Notes under the pieces: generated by a model | Told to the model about the DNA's origin: nothing | Databases searched by the model: none | Seen by the model: only the letters and a program-made list of their open reading frames with translations | Position numbers and translations under genes: made by a program | Assembly: GCF_005893125.1 (NCBI RefSeq) | Contig: NZ_VCJS01000040.1 | Location: 1-64,000, forward strand | DNA: 64,000 bases | Direction: 5' to 3' | Origin: Nonomuraea basaltis | GTDB lineage: Bacteria > Actinomycetota > Actinomycetes > Streptosporangiales > Streptosporangiaceae | Shown here: piece after piece, positions 1 to 8,169 of the stretch | How the letters are laid out: every line of letters begins with the position of its first letter | Position numbering within the stretch: position 1 is the stretch's first letter

Positions 1-131
1 GGGTGGTCCCTGGGCCGGGGGCGGACCGGGCGGAGGTCCCTGAACAATGTGTCCCATCTAAACTCTCCGTCCCCACCGTTGGTCACGGACAACAGAGAAC
101 ATATCTGGTCTCTTCTGGTAAGAACGTCTCG

Positions 132-3100
132 ATGAGCATCGTCGTCGTACGCCGACCTGAACGCCGTCCGGGCCCCAAGCCACCGCGCGGCGAGATCCTG
201 CTTGAGTCGCCTCCCGAGATCCCCGAGGTCCAGAGCCAGGGCTTCTCGATGGTCCTCACCTACCTGCCGATGCTGGCGGGAGCGGCCGCGATGGCCCTGA
301 TGTTCACCTCCTTCGGCAACTCCAACCCGATCATGTACGTGGCCAGCGGCCTGTTCGCGCTGTCCATGGTGGGCATGACGCTGGGCCAGGTCGGCCGCCA
401 GTCGGGCGAGCGCAAGTACAAGCTGAACGGCGCCCGCCGCGACTACTTCCGTTACCTGAGCCAGGTGCGCAAGCGGACAAGGCGCGCGGCCAAGCAGCAA
501 CGCGAGGCCCTGGAGTGGAGCGGTCCTGAACCCGACACCCTGTGGTGGATCGCCATGGGCCCCCGGCTGTGGGAGCGCCGCTCGCGCGACGACGACTTCG
601 CCACCGTACGGCTCGGCACCGGCGTCCAGAAGCTGGCCATCCAGCTCATCCCGCCGGACTCCAAGCCCGTCGAGGACCTGGACGCGCTGTCGGCCGGCGC
701 GCTGCGCAGGTTCGTCAGGGCGCACTCGACGGTGTCCGAGCTGCCCGTGGCCGTGGCGCTCGGCTCGTTCGCCCGGATCAGGGTTACCGGCGACCCGGTC
801 GCCGTACGCGACCTGATGCGGGCCGTGATCGCCCAGCTGACCGTGTTCCACTCGCCTGACGACATGCGGATCATGGTGTGCGCCGGTGCCGACTGGATGC
901 CGCACTGGGAGTGGGTCAAGTGGCTGCCGCACGCGCTGCATCCCGAGGAGGTGGACGCGGCGGGCCCCGTGCGGCTGATGACGGAGAACATGGGCGAGCT
1001 GGACCGGCTGGTCGGGGGCGAGCTCAAGGAACGCGCCCGGTTCCGGCCGGGCTCGGCGGCCGACGCGCTGCCGTACCACGTGCTGATCGTGGACGGCGGG
1101 CACGTGCCGCACGACTCCCAGCTGGGCACCGACGCCATCCAGGGCGTGACGGTGATCGACCTGTCCGGCTCGACCGCCGATGTGGAGGAGAACAACACGT
1201 TGCGGCTGGACGTCCGGCCCGACGGGTTCCACATGGTGAAGATCGATCACGCGGGCAAGGAGCACGGGACGCGGCTCGGCGATCCCGACCGGCTCGACTA
1301 CATGCGGGCGGAGGGCCTGGCCAGGCAGCTCGCGCCGCTGCGGGCCTCGGCGTCCTCCGGCGGCGAGGCCGAGGACGTGCTGTCGATCAACACCACGCTG
1401 ACCGACCTGCTGGGCGTCGGCGACCCCAGCCACCTGGACCCGGCGATCACCTGGCGGGCGCGGGCCGGGCGCAACAGGCTGCGGGTGCCGATCGGGCTCG
1501 GGGCCGACGGACGGGTCGTGGAGCTGGACATCAAGGAGTCCGCGCAGGGCGGCATGGGGCCGCACGGGCTGGTGATCGGAGCCACCGGCTCCGGCAAGAG
1601 CGAGCTGCTGCGCACGCTGGTGCTGGGCCTGGCGGTCACGCACTCCTCAGAGATACTCAACTTCGTCCTGGTCGACTTCAAGGGCGGCGCGACCTTCCTC
1701 GGGCTGGACTCGCTCGCCCATGTCTCGGCGGTCATCACCAACCTGGAGGACGAGCTGCCCCTGGTCGACCGCATGCACGACGCGCTGCACGGCGAGATGG
1801 TGCGCAGGCAGGAGCTGCTGCGCTCAGCCGGCAACTTCGCCTCGCTGCGCGACTACGAGCGGGCCAGGGAGCAAGGGGCGGAGCTGGCCCCGATGCCGAC
1901 GCTGTTCGTGGTGCTCGACGAGTTCAGCGAGCTGCTGTCGGCCAAGCCGGAGTTCATCGAGCTGTTCGTGATGATCGGCCGCCTGGGCCGCTCGCTCGGC
2001 GTTCACCTGCTGCTGGCCTCGCAGCGCCTGGAGGAGGGGCGGCTGCGCGGTCTGGACACCCACCTGTCGTACCGGATCGGCCTGCGGACCTTCTCCGCGA
2101 TGGAGAGCCGGGTGGTGCTGGGCGTGGCCGACGCCTATGAGCTGCCCTCCGCGCCGGGCAACGGCTACCTCAAGTTCGACACCACCGGCATGACCAGGTT
2201 CAAGGCCGCGTACGTGTCGGGCCCCATCCAGGCCGACCCTCGCCGTCCCGGCTCCGACGACGGCCACACCATCCTGCGCCAGGTCGTGGAGTACGGCTCG
2301 GCCTACGTGCCGCTTCCTGTCGTCAAGGAGCAGCCCAAGGAGACCCCGGCCGCAGAGGTGGACGAGCGCTCCTCCCAGTCCAGCCTGCTCGACGTCGTCG
2401 TGCGACGCCTGGCAGGACACGGCCCGGCGGCCCACCGCATCTGGCTGCCCCCGCTCGGCGAGCCGCCCACGCTCGCGCACCTGCTGCCGCCGCTCTCGGT
2501 CACGCCGGAGCTCGGCCTGTCCACGCCCGGCTGGCATGGCAGGGGCAAGCTGCACGCCGTCGTCGGGATCATCGACAGGCCGTTCGAGCAGCGGCGGGAT
2601 CCGTACTGGCTGGATCTGTCCGGAGCAGCCGGGCACATCGGCGTGGCCGGCGGGACGCAGAGCGGCAAGACCAACGTGCTGCGCACGCTGGTCACCTCCA
2701 TGGCGCTCACCCACACGCCGCGCGAGGTGCAGTTCTACTGCCTGGACTTCGGCGGCGGCGGTCTGGCGGCGCTGGAGGGGCTGCCGCACGTGGGCGGCGT
2801 GGCCACCAGGCTCGACGCCGACCGGGTGCGCAGGACCGTCGCCGAGGTGTCGGCGCTGCTGCAGCAGCGCGAGCGGGGCTTCGCCGAGCTCGGCATCGAG
2901 TCCATCGCCACCTATCGGCGGATGGTCGCCGACGGCAGCATCCAGAACGACGGGTGGGGCGATGTGTTCCTGGTCGTCGACGGGTGGCTGACGATCCGGC
3001 AGGAGTTCGAGAGCCTGGAGGCGGTGATCACCGACCTGGCGGCGCGCGGGCTCGGGTACGGCATCCACGTGGTGGCCGCGACCAACAAGTGGTCGGAGTT

Positions 3101-4112
3101 CCGGCCGGGCATCAGGGACCTGTTCGGCAACAGGATCGAGTTCAAGCTGGGCGACGCGTACGAGTCCGAGATCAGCAGGAAGGCGTCCATGGCCGTCCCC
3201 GAAGGCGTGCCGGGGCGCGGCCTGACCAGGGACGGCATGCATTTCCTCGCGGCGCTGCCGCGGATCGACGGACAGCTCACCGCCGAGGACGTGTCGGAGG
3301 GGATGCGGTCGCTGGTGGAGATCGTGCGGCAGTCCTGGCAGGGGCCGTCGGCGGCGCCGGTGCGCCTGCTGCCGTCGCTGCTGCCCGCCGCCTCCATGCC
3401 GGGGCCGGACCTGACGGGCCCGCACCGGATCGGGCTCGGCATCGACGAGAACGCGCTCGCGCCCGTCGTGCTCGACTTCGAGACCGACCCGCACTTCATC
3501 GTGTTCGGCGACACCGAGTGCGGCAAGTCCAACGTGCTCAAGCTCATCATGGAGGGCGTGGTCGCCAGGAAGACGCCGAGCGAGGCCATGATGATCGTGA
3601 TCGACTACCGGCGTGCGCTGCTGGACACCGCGGTCACCGAGCACCGCATCGGCTATGCCGCCTCCAGCACCGCCGCCGCCGAGCTGATCCAGGACGCCCG
3701 CAAGGCCCTGCTCAAGCGCCTGCCCCCGGCCGACCTCACACCGGAGCAGCTGCGTGGGCGGAGCTGGTGGCAGGGCTCGGACCTGTACATCGTGGTGGAC
3801 GACTACGATCTCGTGGCCACGTCCAACAACCCGCTGGCACCGCTGGCCGAGCTGCTGCCGCAGGCCCGCGACATCGGTCTGCACCTGGTGCTGGCCAGGC
3901 AGAGCGGCGGCGCCAGCCGGTCCATGTTCGACCCGGCCGTCCAGCGCTTGAAGGAGATGGCCAGCCCGGCGCTGATCATGTCCGGCAACAGGGAGGAAGG
4001 CCAGCTCTTCGGCAACATCCGCCCGCAGCAGCTGCCCGTCGGCCGCGGCTTCTACGTCGACAGGAGGTACGGCTCCCGCTTGATCCAGACTGCCTACCTG
4101 GAGCAGCCGTAG
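132..4112 (+). CDS. eccC: Type VII secretion ATPase EccC (fused EccCa/EccCb)
   Basis: Membrane-anchored FtsK/SpoIIIE-type motor that recognises and drives export of WXG100 substrates through the ESX pore. The 1326-residue product matches the usual length of fused EccCab. Two membrane segments lie at about residues 40-85. Three ATPase domains follow, with Walker A motifs GATGSGKSE near 485, GGTQSGKTN near 840 and GDTECGKSN near 1127; the first two are canonical, while the third carries Glu-Cys in the loop. The reading frame is open to the window edge, but ATG 132 is chosen because MSIVVVRRPERRPGPKPPRGE is the typical EccC N-terminus and the preceding 43 residues look non-coding. EccB, EccD and EccE are not in the window and may lie upstream. 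The genes that follow encode candidate substrates. Confidence 0.95.
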   Translation: MSIVVVRRPERRPGPKPPRGEILLESPPEIPEVQSQGFSMVLTYLPMLAGAAAMALMFTSFGNSNPIMYVASGLFALSMVGMTLGQVGRQSGERKYKLNGARRDYFRYLSQVRKRTRRAAKQQREALEWSGPEPDTLWWIAMGPRLWERRSRDDDFATVRLGTGVQKLAIQLIPPDSKPVEDLDALSAGALRRFVRAHSTVSELPVAVALGSFARIRVTGDPVAVRDLMRAVIAQLTVFHSPDDMRIMVCAGADWMPHWEWVKWLPHALHPEEVDAAGPVRLMTENMGELDRLVGGELKERARFRPGSAADALPYHVLIVDGGHVPHDSQLGTDAIQGVTVIDLSGSTADVEENNTLRLDVRPDGFHMVKIDHAGKEHGTRLGDPDRLDYMRAEGLARQLAPLRASASSGGEAEDVLSINTTLTDLLGVGDPSHLDPAITWRARAGRNRLRVPIGLGADGRVVELDIKESAQGGMGPHGLVIGATGSGKSELLRTLVLGLAVTHSSEILNFVLVDFKGGATFLGLDSLAHVSAVITNLEDELPLVDRMHDALHGEMVRRQELLRSAGNFASLRDYERAREQGAELAPMPTLFVVLDEFSELLSAKPEFIELFVMIGRLGRSLGVHLLLASQRLEEGRLRGLDTHLSYRIGLRTFSAMESRVVLGVADAYELPSAPGNGYLKFDTTGMTRFKAAYVSGPIQADPRRPGSDDGHTILRQVVEYGSAYVPLPVVKEQPKETPAAEVDERSSQSSLLDVVVRRLAGHGPAAHRIWLPPLGEPPTLAHLLPPLSVTPELGLSTPGWHGRGKLHAVVGIIDRPFEQRRDPYWLDLSGAAGHIGVAGGTQSGKTNVLRTLVTSMALTHTPREVQFYCLDFGGGGLAALEGLPHVGGVATRLDADRVRRTVAEVSALLQQRERGFAELGIESIATYRRMVADGSIQNDGWGDVFLVVDGWLTIRQEFESLEAVITDLAARGLGYGIHVVAATNKWSEFRPGIRDLFGNRIEFKLGDAYESEISRKASMAVPEGVPGRGLTRDGMHFLAALPRIDGQLTAEDVSEGMRSLVEIVRQSWQGPSAAPVRLLPSLLPAASMPGPDLTGPHRIGLGIDENALAPVVLDFETDPHFIVFGDTECGKSNVLKLIMEGVVARKTPSEAMMIVIDYRRALLDTAVTEHRIGYAASSTAAAELIQDARKALLKRLPPADLTPEQLRGRSWWQGSDLYIVVDDYDLVATSNNPLAPLAELLPQARDIGLHLVLARQSGGASRSMFDPAVQRLKEMASPALIMSGNREEGQLFGNIRPQQLPVGRGFYVDRRYGSRLIQTAYLEQP

Positions 4113-4182
4113 TGCATGACTGGGCCCAACACTGTTCGTTATGCTCGGCGTTCGCCTGATTCACAACCGGCCGGGGAGTTCC

Positions 4183-4491
4183 ATGGGTTTTGTGGATGTG
4201 CACGTCCAAGCGATCGAGGAGTGCCGGCAAGAGGTGCTCAAAGTCCGGAACATGCTCGACTTCAACGACGCGTTCGTGGACGGCAAGACCACCCCGCCGA
4301 AGGACAGCACCAGCGCCGGCATCTTCGGCGAACTCGAGGGCGCGAGCGACCTGGCCACCAAGATCGATGATGTCTGGGGCAAGGTCAAGACCGAGCTCGG
4401 CTGGGCGCAGAGCTGCATGAAGGACGTCGAAGGGGCGCTGGGCACAGTCGCTTCCAACTTCCGCACGGGCGAGAGGGCCTCCGGCGCATGA
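4183..4491 (+). CDS. Small helical ESX-associated protein (WXG100-like)
   Basis: This 102-residue, alpha-helical, Cys-poor protein sits directly after eccC. It has no signal peptide or membrane segment. Its size, the helix-loop-helix pattern and the DDVWGKVKTELGWAQ stretch suit a WXG100/EspC-like secretion partner, but the W-x-G hairpin is not in the classical place, so the family is not certain. ATG 4183 is preferred over 4141 because GGGGAG precedes it by four bases and the upstream residues are poorly structured. Its stop overlaps the next start as ATGA (4488-4491), so the two products are probably translationally coupled and may form a heterodimer. Confidence 0.7.
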   Translation: MGFVDVHVQAIEECRQEVLKVRNMLDFNDAFVDGKTTPPKDSTSAGIFGELEGASDLATKIDDVWGKVKTELGWAQSCMKDVEGALGTVASNFRTGERASGA

Positions 4492-5606
4492 GCATCGTCC
4501 AGACCCTGGAACAGCGGTTGCAGGACGTCGACGGCGACCCGGCGGCGATCAGGAACATCGCCTCGGGCCTGCGAGCGGTCGGAGACCATGCCTCCACCTC
4601 GGCGAACCGGCTCCCCGGATATGTCAGCGAGGTCGGCAAGGCCTGGCAGGGCGCTTCGGCTCAGGAGTTCACCGACTACATGGCCGCCTACCCGACAGCG
4701 GGACAGAACCTGAAGGGGGCGCTCACCTCGTGCGCCTCGGCGCTCGACGACGCCGCCACCAAGCTGGAGAGCGCCTACGACGAGATCGAGGGACTGCTCA
4801 CGCGGGCGAGAGCGGCGGAGGCGGCCTACAAGGACCAACATCGCGACGCCACTGGGTCCGAGATCGACGGTCACGTGACGGCGCAACTCGGCGGCAATCC
4901 CGTCACCAAGGCCAACACCGCCATCAGCAACGCCCAGGAGGCCGTGACCGCCGCCAAGAACGCCCTCAACGGGCAACTCGACGGAGGGCTCCGCTTCTTC
5001 AAGAGCATCCGCAGGCCCGGCGGCGCCGACTTCATGGAAGGCGACCACAAGGTCGACTGGAGCAGGATCGGCAGCTACAAATCCACCACCACGCTCTCCT
5101 CGGTGGACAGCCCGGGCGGCCTGACCGGCCCCACGGGCGGAGGCGGCGCAGGTGGTGGAGGCGCGGGCGCGCCGTCGTCGTACGGCAACGCCCCGGCGCC
5201 CAAGGCCCAGGTCGTCGACTGGATCAAGCAGGCGCTCACGATCATCAAGTCGCCCGAGATGGCCTCGATCATGCGGAAGCGAGGGCTGAACGTGAGTGAC
5301 CTGGACCCGAACGACCCCGCGGACATCCAGCGCATCTGGACGATCATCTTCCACGAGTCCGGCGGCAACCCCAACGCGATCAACACCGAGGACATCAACG
5401 CCAAGAAGGGCGTGCCGTCCCAGGGGCTGATGCAGACCATCCCGCCCACGTTCGAGAGGCACAACCTGCCCGGCTACGACAAGATCCGGGAGCCGGTGGA
5501 CAACATCATCGCGGGTGTCCTGTACACCTACAGCCGCTACGGCAACCTCGGCAACCATCCCGGCATCGCCTCCTTGGAAAGCGGAGGCGGCTACAAGCCC
5601 TACTGA
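4488..5606 (+). CDS. WXG-like helical protein fused to lytic transglycosylase (SLT) domain
   Basis: The 372-residue product begins with about 180 residues of helices resembling WXG100/LXG secretion domains: a W-Q-G turn in GKAWQGASAQEF near residue 50, then long amphipathic helices. A Gly/Pro-rich linker around residues 205-232 leads to a C-terminal SLT lysozyme-like domain. The domain shows the catalytic Glu in HESGG, the GLMQT motif and the final YSRYGN-type helix, as in phage-tail and ESX-linked transglycosylases. Family knowledge says this fold cleaves peptidoglycan glycan strands. No Sec signal peptide is present, so export by the adjacent ESX system, to open the wall for the apparatus or to act as an effector, is the natural inference. 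Confidence 0.85.
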   Translation: MSIVQTLEQRLQDVDGDPAAIRNIASGLRAVGDHASTSANRLPGYVSEVGKAWQGASAQEFTDYMAAYPTAGQNLKGALTSCASALDDAATKLESAYDEIEGLLTRARAAEAAYKDQHRDATGSEIDGHVTAQLGGNPVTKANTAISNAQEAVTAAKNALNGQLDGGLRFFKSIRRPGGADFMEGDHKVDWSRIGSYKSTTTLSSVDSPGGLTGPTGGGGAGGGGAGAPSSYGNAPAPKAQVVDWIKQALTIIKSPEMASIMRKRGLNVSDLDPNDPADIQRIWTIIFHESGGNPNAINTEDINAKKGVPSQGLMQTIPPTFERHNLPGYDKIREPVDNIIAGVLYTYSRYGNLGNHPGIASLESGGGYKPY

Positions 5607-5710
5607 GCAAGGAAACGCCAGGTTACGATCATCTGAAATGTGATTGCCTATTGCCCTTCACCTGGCCGAATGCCAAATTATGCGACATTCCCCGGTGATA
5701 CAAAGATCGG

Positions 5711-6478
5711 GTGTCGACTCCGTCTCCCAGCGCCTCCCCTACGAGCAGCGCTTCGCCGACCACTTCGACGCCCACTCCCGGCACATCGCCGACCAGCGGG
5801 ACGCCGTCACCGTCACCGTCACCCAGCGGGACACCGTCACCGTCGCCCAGCATGACGCCGTCACCCAGCACGACACCGTCACCCTCACCTGAACCCACAC
5901 CTGAACCAACACCCACACCCACACCCACACCCACACCCACACCCACACCGACGACACCGTCACCGTCACCGTCCCCCAGCATGACGCCGTCGCCCACGCC
6001 GACCCCTTCGGTTACCCCCACTCCGCTGCCCTCGCTGGTCAGCCCGTGCCCGCACACCCCCGAGTGCCCGCCGCCGGCGTGCCTGCCACCGTCCCTGCGG
6101 CAACCCTCGGCGCCGGCCACCCCCAGCAAGCCCGCGAACAACTCCGGCCAGCGTGATGACAGCTCCGGCGGAAAATCCGACCTCCCCGGCTACGAGGTCG
6201 AACTCGGCTACATCACCGGGATGGCCGGAGCCATGGCCGCCTCGTCCGAGAACATGCACGGGCTCAAGCAGTCGGTTCCGCGCCTCGGGGAATGGCACGG
6301 TCCCCTTACCGGGATTCCGCTCATCGCCCAGCCGTACGTCGGACGCTTCAACAACATCGCCGAAATATGGAGCGACACCGCGGGCATCATGGGAACGGTC
6401 CTCAGTAACGACAGCGACAAGGTCCACAAGTCGGTGGAAAACTACCGGGCCGCGAACCAGCCCGGCGGAAAGAACTGA
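5711..6478 (+). CDS. Pro/Ser/Thr-repeat protein with ESX-like helical tail
   Basis: This 255-residue product has two parts. Residues 1-140 are almost entirely Pro, Ser and Thr (SPSPSP and TPTPTP runs), predicted disordered and wall-spanning. Residues 150-255 form a helical domain with WHGPLTG and repeated small-residue helices, resembling ESX substrate or helper folds. GTG 5711 is the first possible start after an in-frame TGA at 5696, and no convincing Shine-Dalgarno sequence precedes it, so the true start is uncertain. The 5' half is repetitive DNA, including a hexanucleotide run. The next gene starts five bases after the stop. The function is not recognised; a secreted or wall-associated ESX accessory protein is likely. 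Confidence 0.65.
   Translation: MSTPSPSASPTSSASPTTSTPTPGTSPTSGTPSPSPSPSGTPSPSPSMTPSPSTTPSPSPEPTPEPTPTPTPTPTPTPTPTTPSPSPSPSMTPSPTPTPSVTPTPLPSLVSPCPHTPECPPPACLPPSLRQPSAPATPSKPANNSGQRDDSSGGKSDLPGYEVELGYITGMAGAMAASSENMHGLKQSVPRLGEWHGPLTGIPLIAQPYVGRFNNIAEIWSDTAGIMGTVLSNDSDKVHKSVENYRAANQPGGKN
5911..5949 (+). repeat. Hexanucleotide tandem repeat (ACCCAC)6.5
   Basis: Six and a half perfect ACCCAC copies encode alternating Thr-Pro inside the disordered half of the 5711-6478 gene. Copy changes would keep the frame and alter only linker length by Thr-Pro pairs. Confidence 0.9.
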
Positions 6479-6483
6479 GTGAG

Positions 6484-7392
6484 ATGTCGACCCCCACCGA
6501 GCCGCCGAAGCTCACTGTGCCCGGCCAGACCACGCCTCCCCCGGGCAACCAGCAGTTCTACATCGCCAACCGCAACGGCAACGTCACGAGTACCCACTCA
6601 GTCCCCTCCTCCAGCAGCGCCGCCAGGCCGGCCACCGCGGCCCGCACCAACCCCGGCTTCTTCAAGGAACTGATCGCCAAGCTGACGCCGGCGCGGGTGA
6701 GCGTCAGAGGTGGGCTGGCGATGTCCGGTCTGGGCGCAGCGGCGCTCGCCCTGGACGTGGTGGCCACACTCAACCTGGGCGACCCGTTCCTGTACTACGA
6801 CCAGCGCGAGACGTGGAAGGACATGTCCGGCTCCGTCGATGGCAGCAGGATGGACGTGTGGCGCGGGTACTTCGAGCAGGTCTCGCCGAACTGGAAAGGC
6901 CACGCGTCCGACATGTTGGCGCGGCATGTCCGGTTCAGCCTCGACGACATGTTCAAGGCGCAGAAGTCGGTCAGCGACGAGATGAGCAGCAGCATGCACG
7001 GCCAGTTCTGGGAGGTGCTGCAGTACGACCTGTCGGTGTTCAGCCTCTACGCCGCCTCCGCGCCGATTTTCCGGACCCTGGCCACCATGAGCGCCACCCA
7101 TCCCCTCGGCCGGGCGGTGCTGGTCGCCCAGGCCACCGCCTTTACCGGCTTGCTCGGCAACCTGGTCAAGCAGTTCTCCGACATCGTCAGCGCGAATGAA
7201 AGCTCCTTGAACAAGACGGAGCTCAAGCTCAACGACCTGAGGGCCGCCTACTACATGTCCGGAAATCCGGACCTGGGGCAGCGCCAACTCGGTCTCGCGG
7301 ATGTGCTGTCGGACGAGGACAGTCCGAAGGACCTCTGGATTCCCGCGAAGCACCCCGACGCTCCAGTCGATACGCCGACGGATGAGGACTGA
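6484..7392 (+). CDS. ESX-cluster protein of unknown function, possibly membrane-associated
   Basis: This 302-residue protein has a Pro-rich N-terminus (residues 1-60), one hydrophobic stretch near 78-92 (LAMSGLGAAALALDVVATL) and weaker hydrophobic helices near 180-230. A W-K-G turn in SPNWKGHASDML lies between helices, as in WXG100-like folds, and an acidic Asp-rich tail ends the chain. GAG lies a few bases upstream of ATG 6484. Its TGA overlaps the next ATG by one base (TGATG), so it is coupled to the YbaB-like gene. No enzyme motif is visible. It may be a large ESX substrate or a membrane chaperone for one; I cannot name a family. Confidence 0.7.
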   Translation: MSTPTEPPKLTVPGQTTPPPGNQQFYIANRNGNVTSTHSVPSSSSAARPATAARTNPGFFKELIAKLTPARVSVRGGLAMSGLGAAALALDVVATLNLGDPFLYYDQRETWKDMSGSVDGSRMDVWRGYFEQVSPNWKGHASDMLARHVRFSLDDMFKAQKSVSDEMSSSMHGQFWEVLQYDLSVFSLYAASAPIFRTLATMSATHPLGRAVLVAQATAFTGLLGNLVKQFSDIVSANESSLNKTELKLNDLRAAYYMSGNPDLGQRQLGLADVLSDEDSPKDLWIPAKHPDAPVDTPTDED

Positions 7393-7781
7393 TGACAGAG
7401 ATCAACGCCTTCGCGGAAGGCAGAGAGGGCGACGTCACCAAGCTGCTGCGCGAGGTGAACGGCTGGACCGACGCGCTGAACAGGACGCTGGAGGAACTGG
7501 CTCAGGAGCGGTTGGAGGGCATGGACGGGACGGGTGCCGTGCGGGCCCGGGTCTCGGGTGCCGGCGGTCGCCTGCTCGGGCTGACCATCGACCCGCGCAC
7601 CATGCGCAACCTGGACCACGTGGAGCTGGCCCAGGCCGTCATGGAGGCGGTCACCGCAGCACGGGCCGCGATGGGCGACCGGCTGACAGAGTTCACGACG
7701 GGCCTGGGTGTGCCGGCGGCTCCCGAATCCGGAGCCGACCCACTGGCCCCACACGTCCAGCGCGTGCTGCGGGAGGGGTGA
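7392..7781 (+). CDS. YbaB/EbfC-like protein of ESX locus
   Basis: This 129-residue helix-strand-strand-helix protein carries the YbaB signature: a coiled N-terminal helix, the strand pair VRARVSGAGGRLLGLTIDP, then a helix of the LAQAVMEAVTAARAAM type. YbaB/EbfC proteins are dimeric nucleoid-binding proteins, but actinobacterial ESX loci carry divergent copies whose role is thought to be secretion-related (EspL-like); that assignment is inference. It overlaps the gene before it by one base and is followed four bases after its stop by a second YbaB-like gene, so the pair may form a heterodimer. Confidence 0.75.
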   Translation: MTEINAFAEGREGDVTKLLREVNGWTDALNRTLEELAQERLEGMDGTGAVRARVSGAGGRLLGLTIDPRTMRNLDHVELAQAVMEAVTAARAAMGDRLTEFTTGLGVPAAPESGADPLAPHVQRVLREG

Positions 7782-7785
7782 GGCC

Positions 7786-8082
7786 GTGCAGGAGATGTAC
7801 GACGCGATGGCGCGTCTGGAGGAGCTGGCCGGCAAGGCCAGACGGGCCGAGGAGATAGTGGCCGAGTGGAGCGCGCGGCAGTTCGTGGGACGCGCTGAAG
7901 AGGGCCGGATCGTGGCCACGACCGACGCGCTCGGCACCCTGCTCACGCTGGAGATCAGCCCGCTGAGCAGGAAACGCCTGGACGCCACCCGGCTCGCCGA
8001 CGCGATCCTGGCCGCCATTGCGCAGGCGGAGGAGGCCGCGGCGGCCTCCAAGGGCCAGTTGATGAACACGCTCCACCCGTGA
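7786..8082 (+). CDS. Second YbaB/EbfC-like protein
   Basis: This 98-residue protein has the same topology as its neighbour: a long N-terminal helix (MARLEELAGKARRAEEIVAEW), a strand pair (GRIVATTDALGTLLTLEISP) and a C-terminal helix. GTG 7786 is chosen because GGGAGG lies nine bases upstream and the earlier in-frame start at 7708 would overlap the preceding gene in another frame; ATG 7795 is the alternative. It is the last gene of the eccC-directed transcription unit and is followed by a strong terminator. Confidence 0.75.
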   Translation: MQEMYDAMARLEELAGKARRAEEIVAEWSARQFVGRAEEGRIVATTDALGTLLTLEISPLSRKRLDATRLADAILAAIAQAEEAAAASKGQLMNTLHP

Positions 8083-8121
8083 CCGCCTGACCGACCGGCA
8101 TGGGGCAGGGCCCAAATTATT

Positions 8122-8160
8122 CGAAACCCCCTCCGGGACCGATGCCCGGAGGGGGTTTCG
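8122..8160. terminator. Bidirectional intrinsic terminator
   Basis: A perfect 16-bp stem (8122-8137 with 8145-8160) closes a 7-base loop, with A-rich and T-rich ends on either strand (CGAAACCCCC / GGGGGTTTCG). It lies between convergent genes ending at 8082 (+) and 8170 (-). Confidence 0.9.
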
Positions 8161-8169
8161 CGGTGCGGG

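Noticed and set aside
1824..3884. 686-codon minus-strand frame inside eccC
   Set aside because: Antisense to three intact Walker motifs; composition is that of a shadow.
5790..6000. Short repeats that could suggest a CRISPR array
   Set aside because: Repeats are hexanucleotide-based, without unique spacers, and encode a Thr-Pro/Ser-Pro rod in frame.
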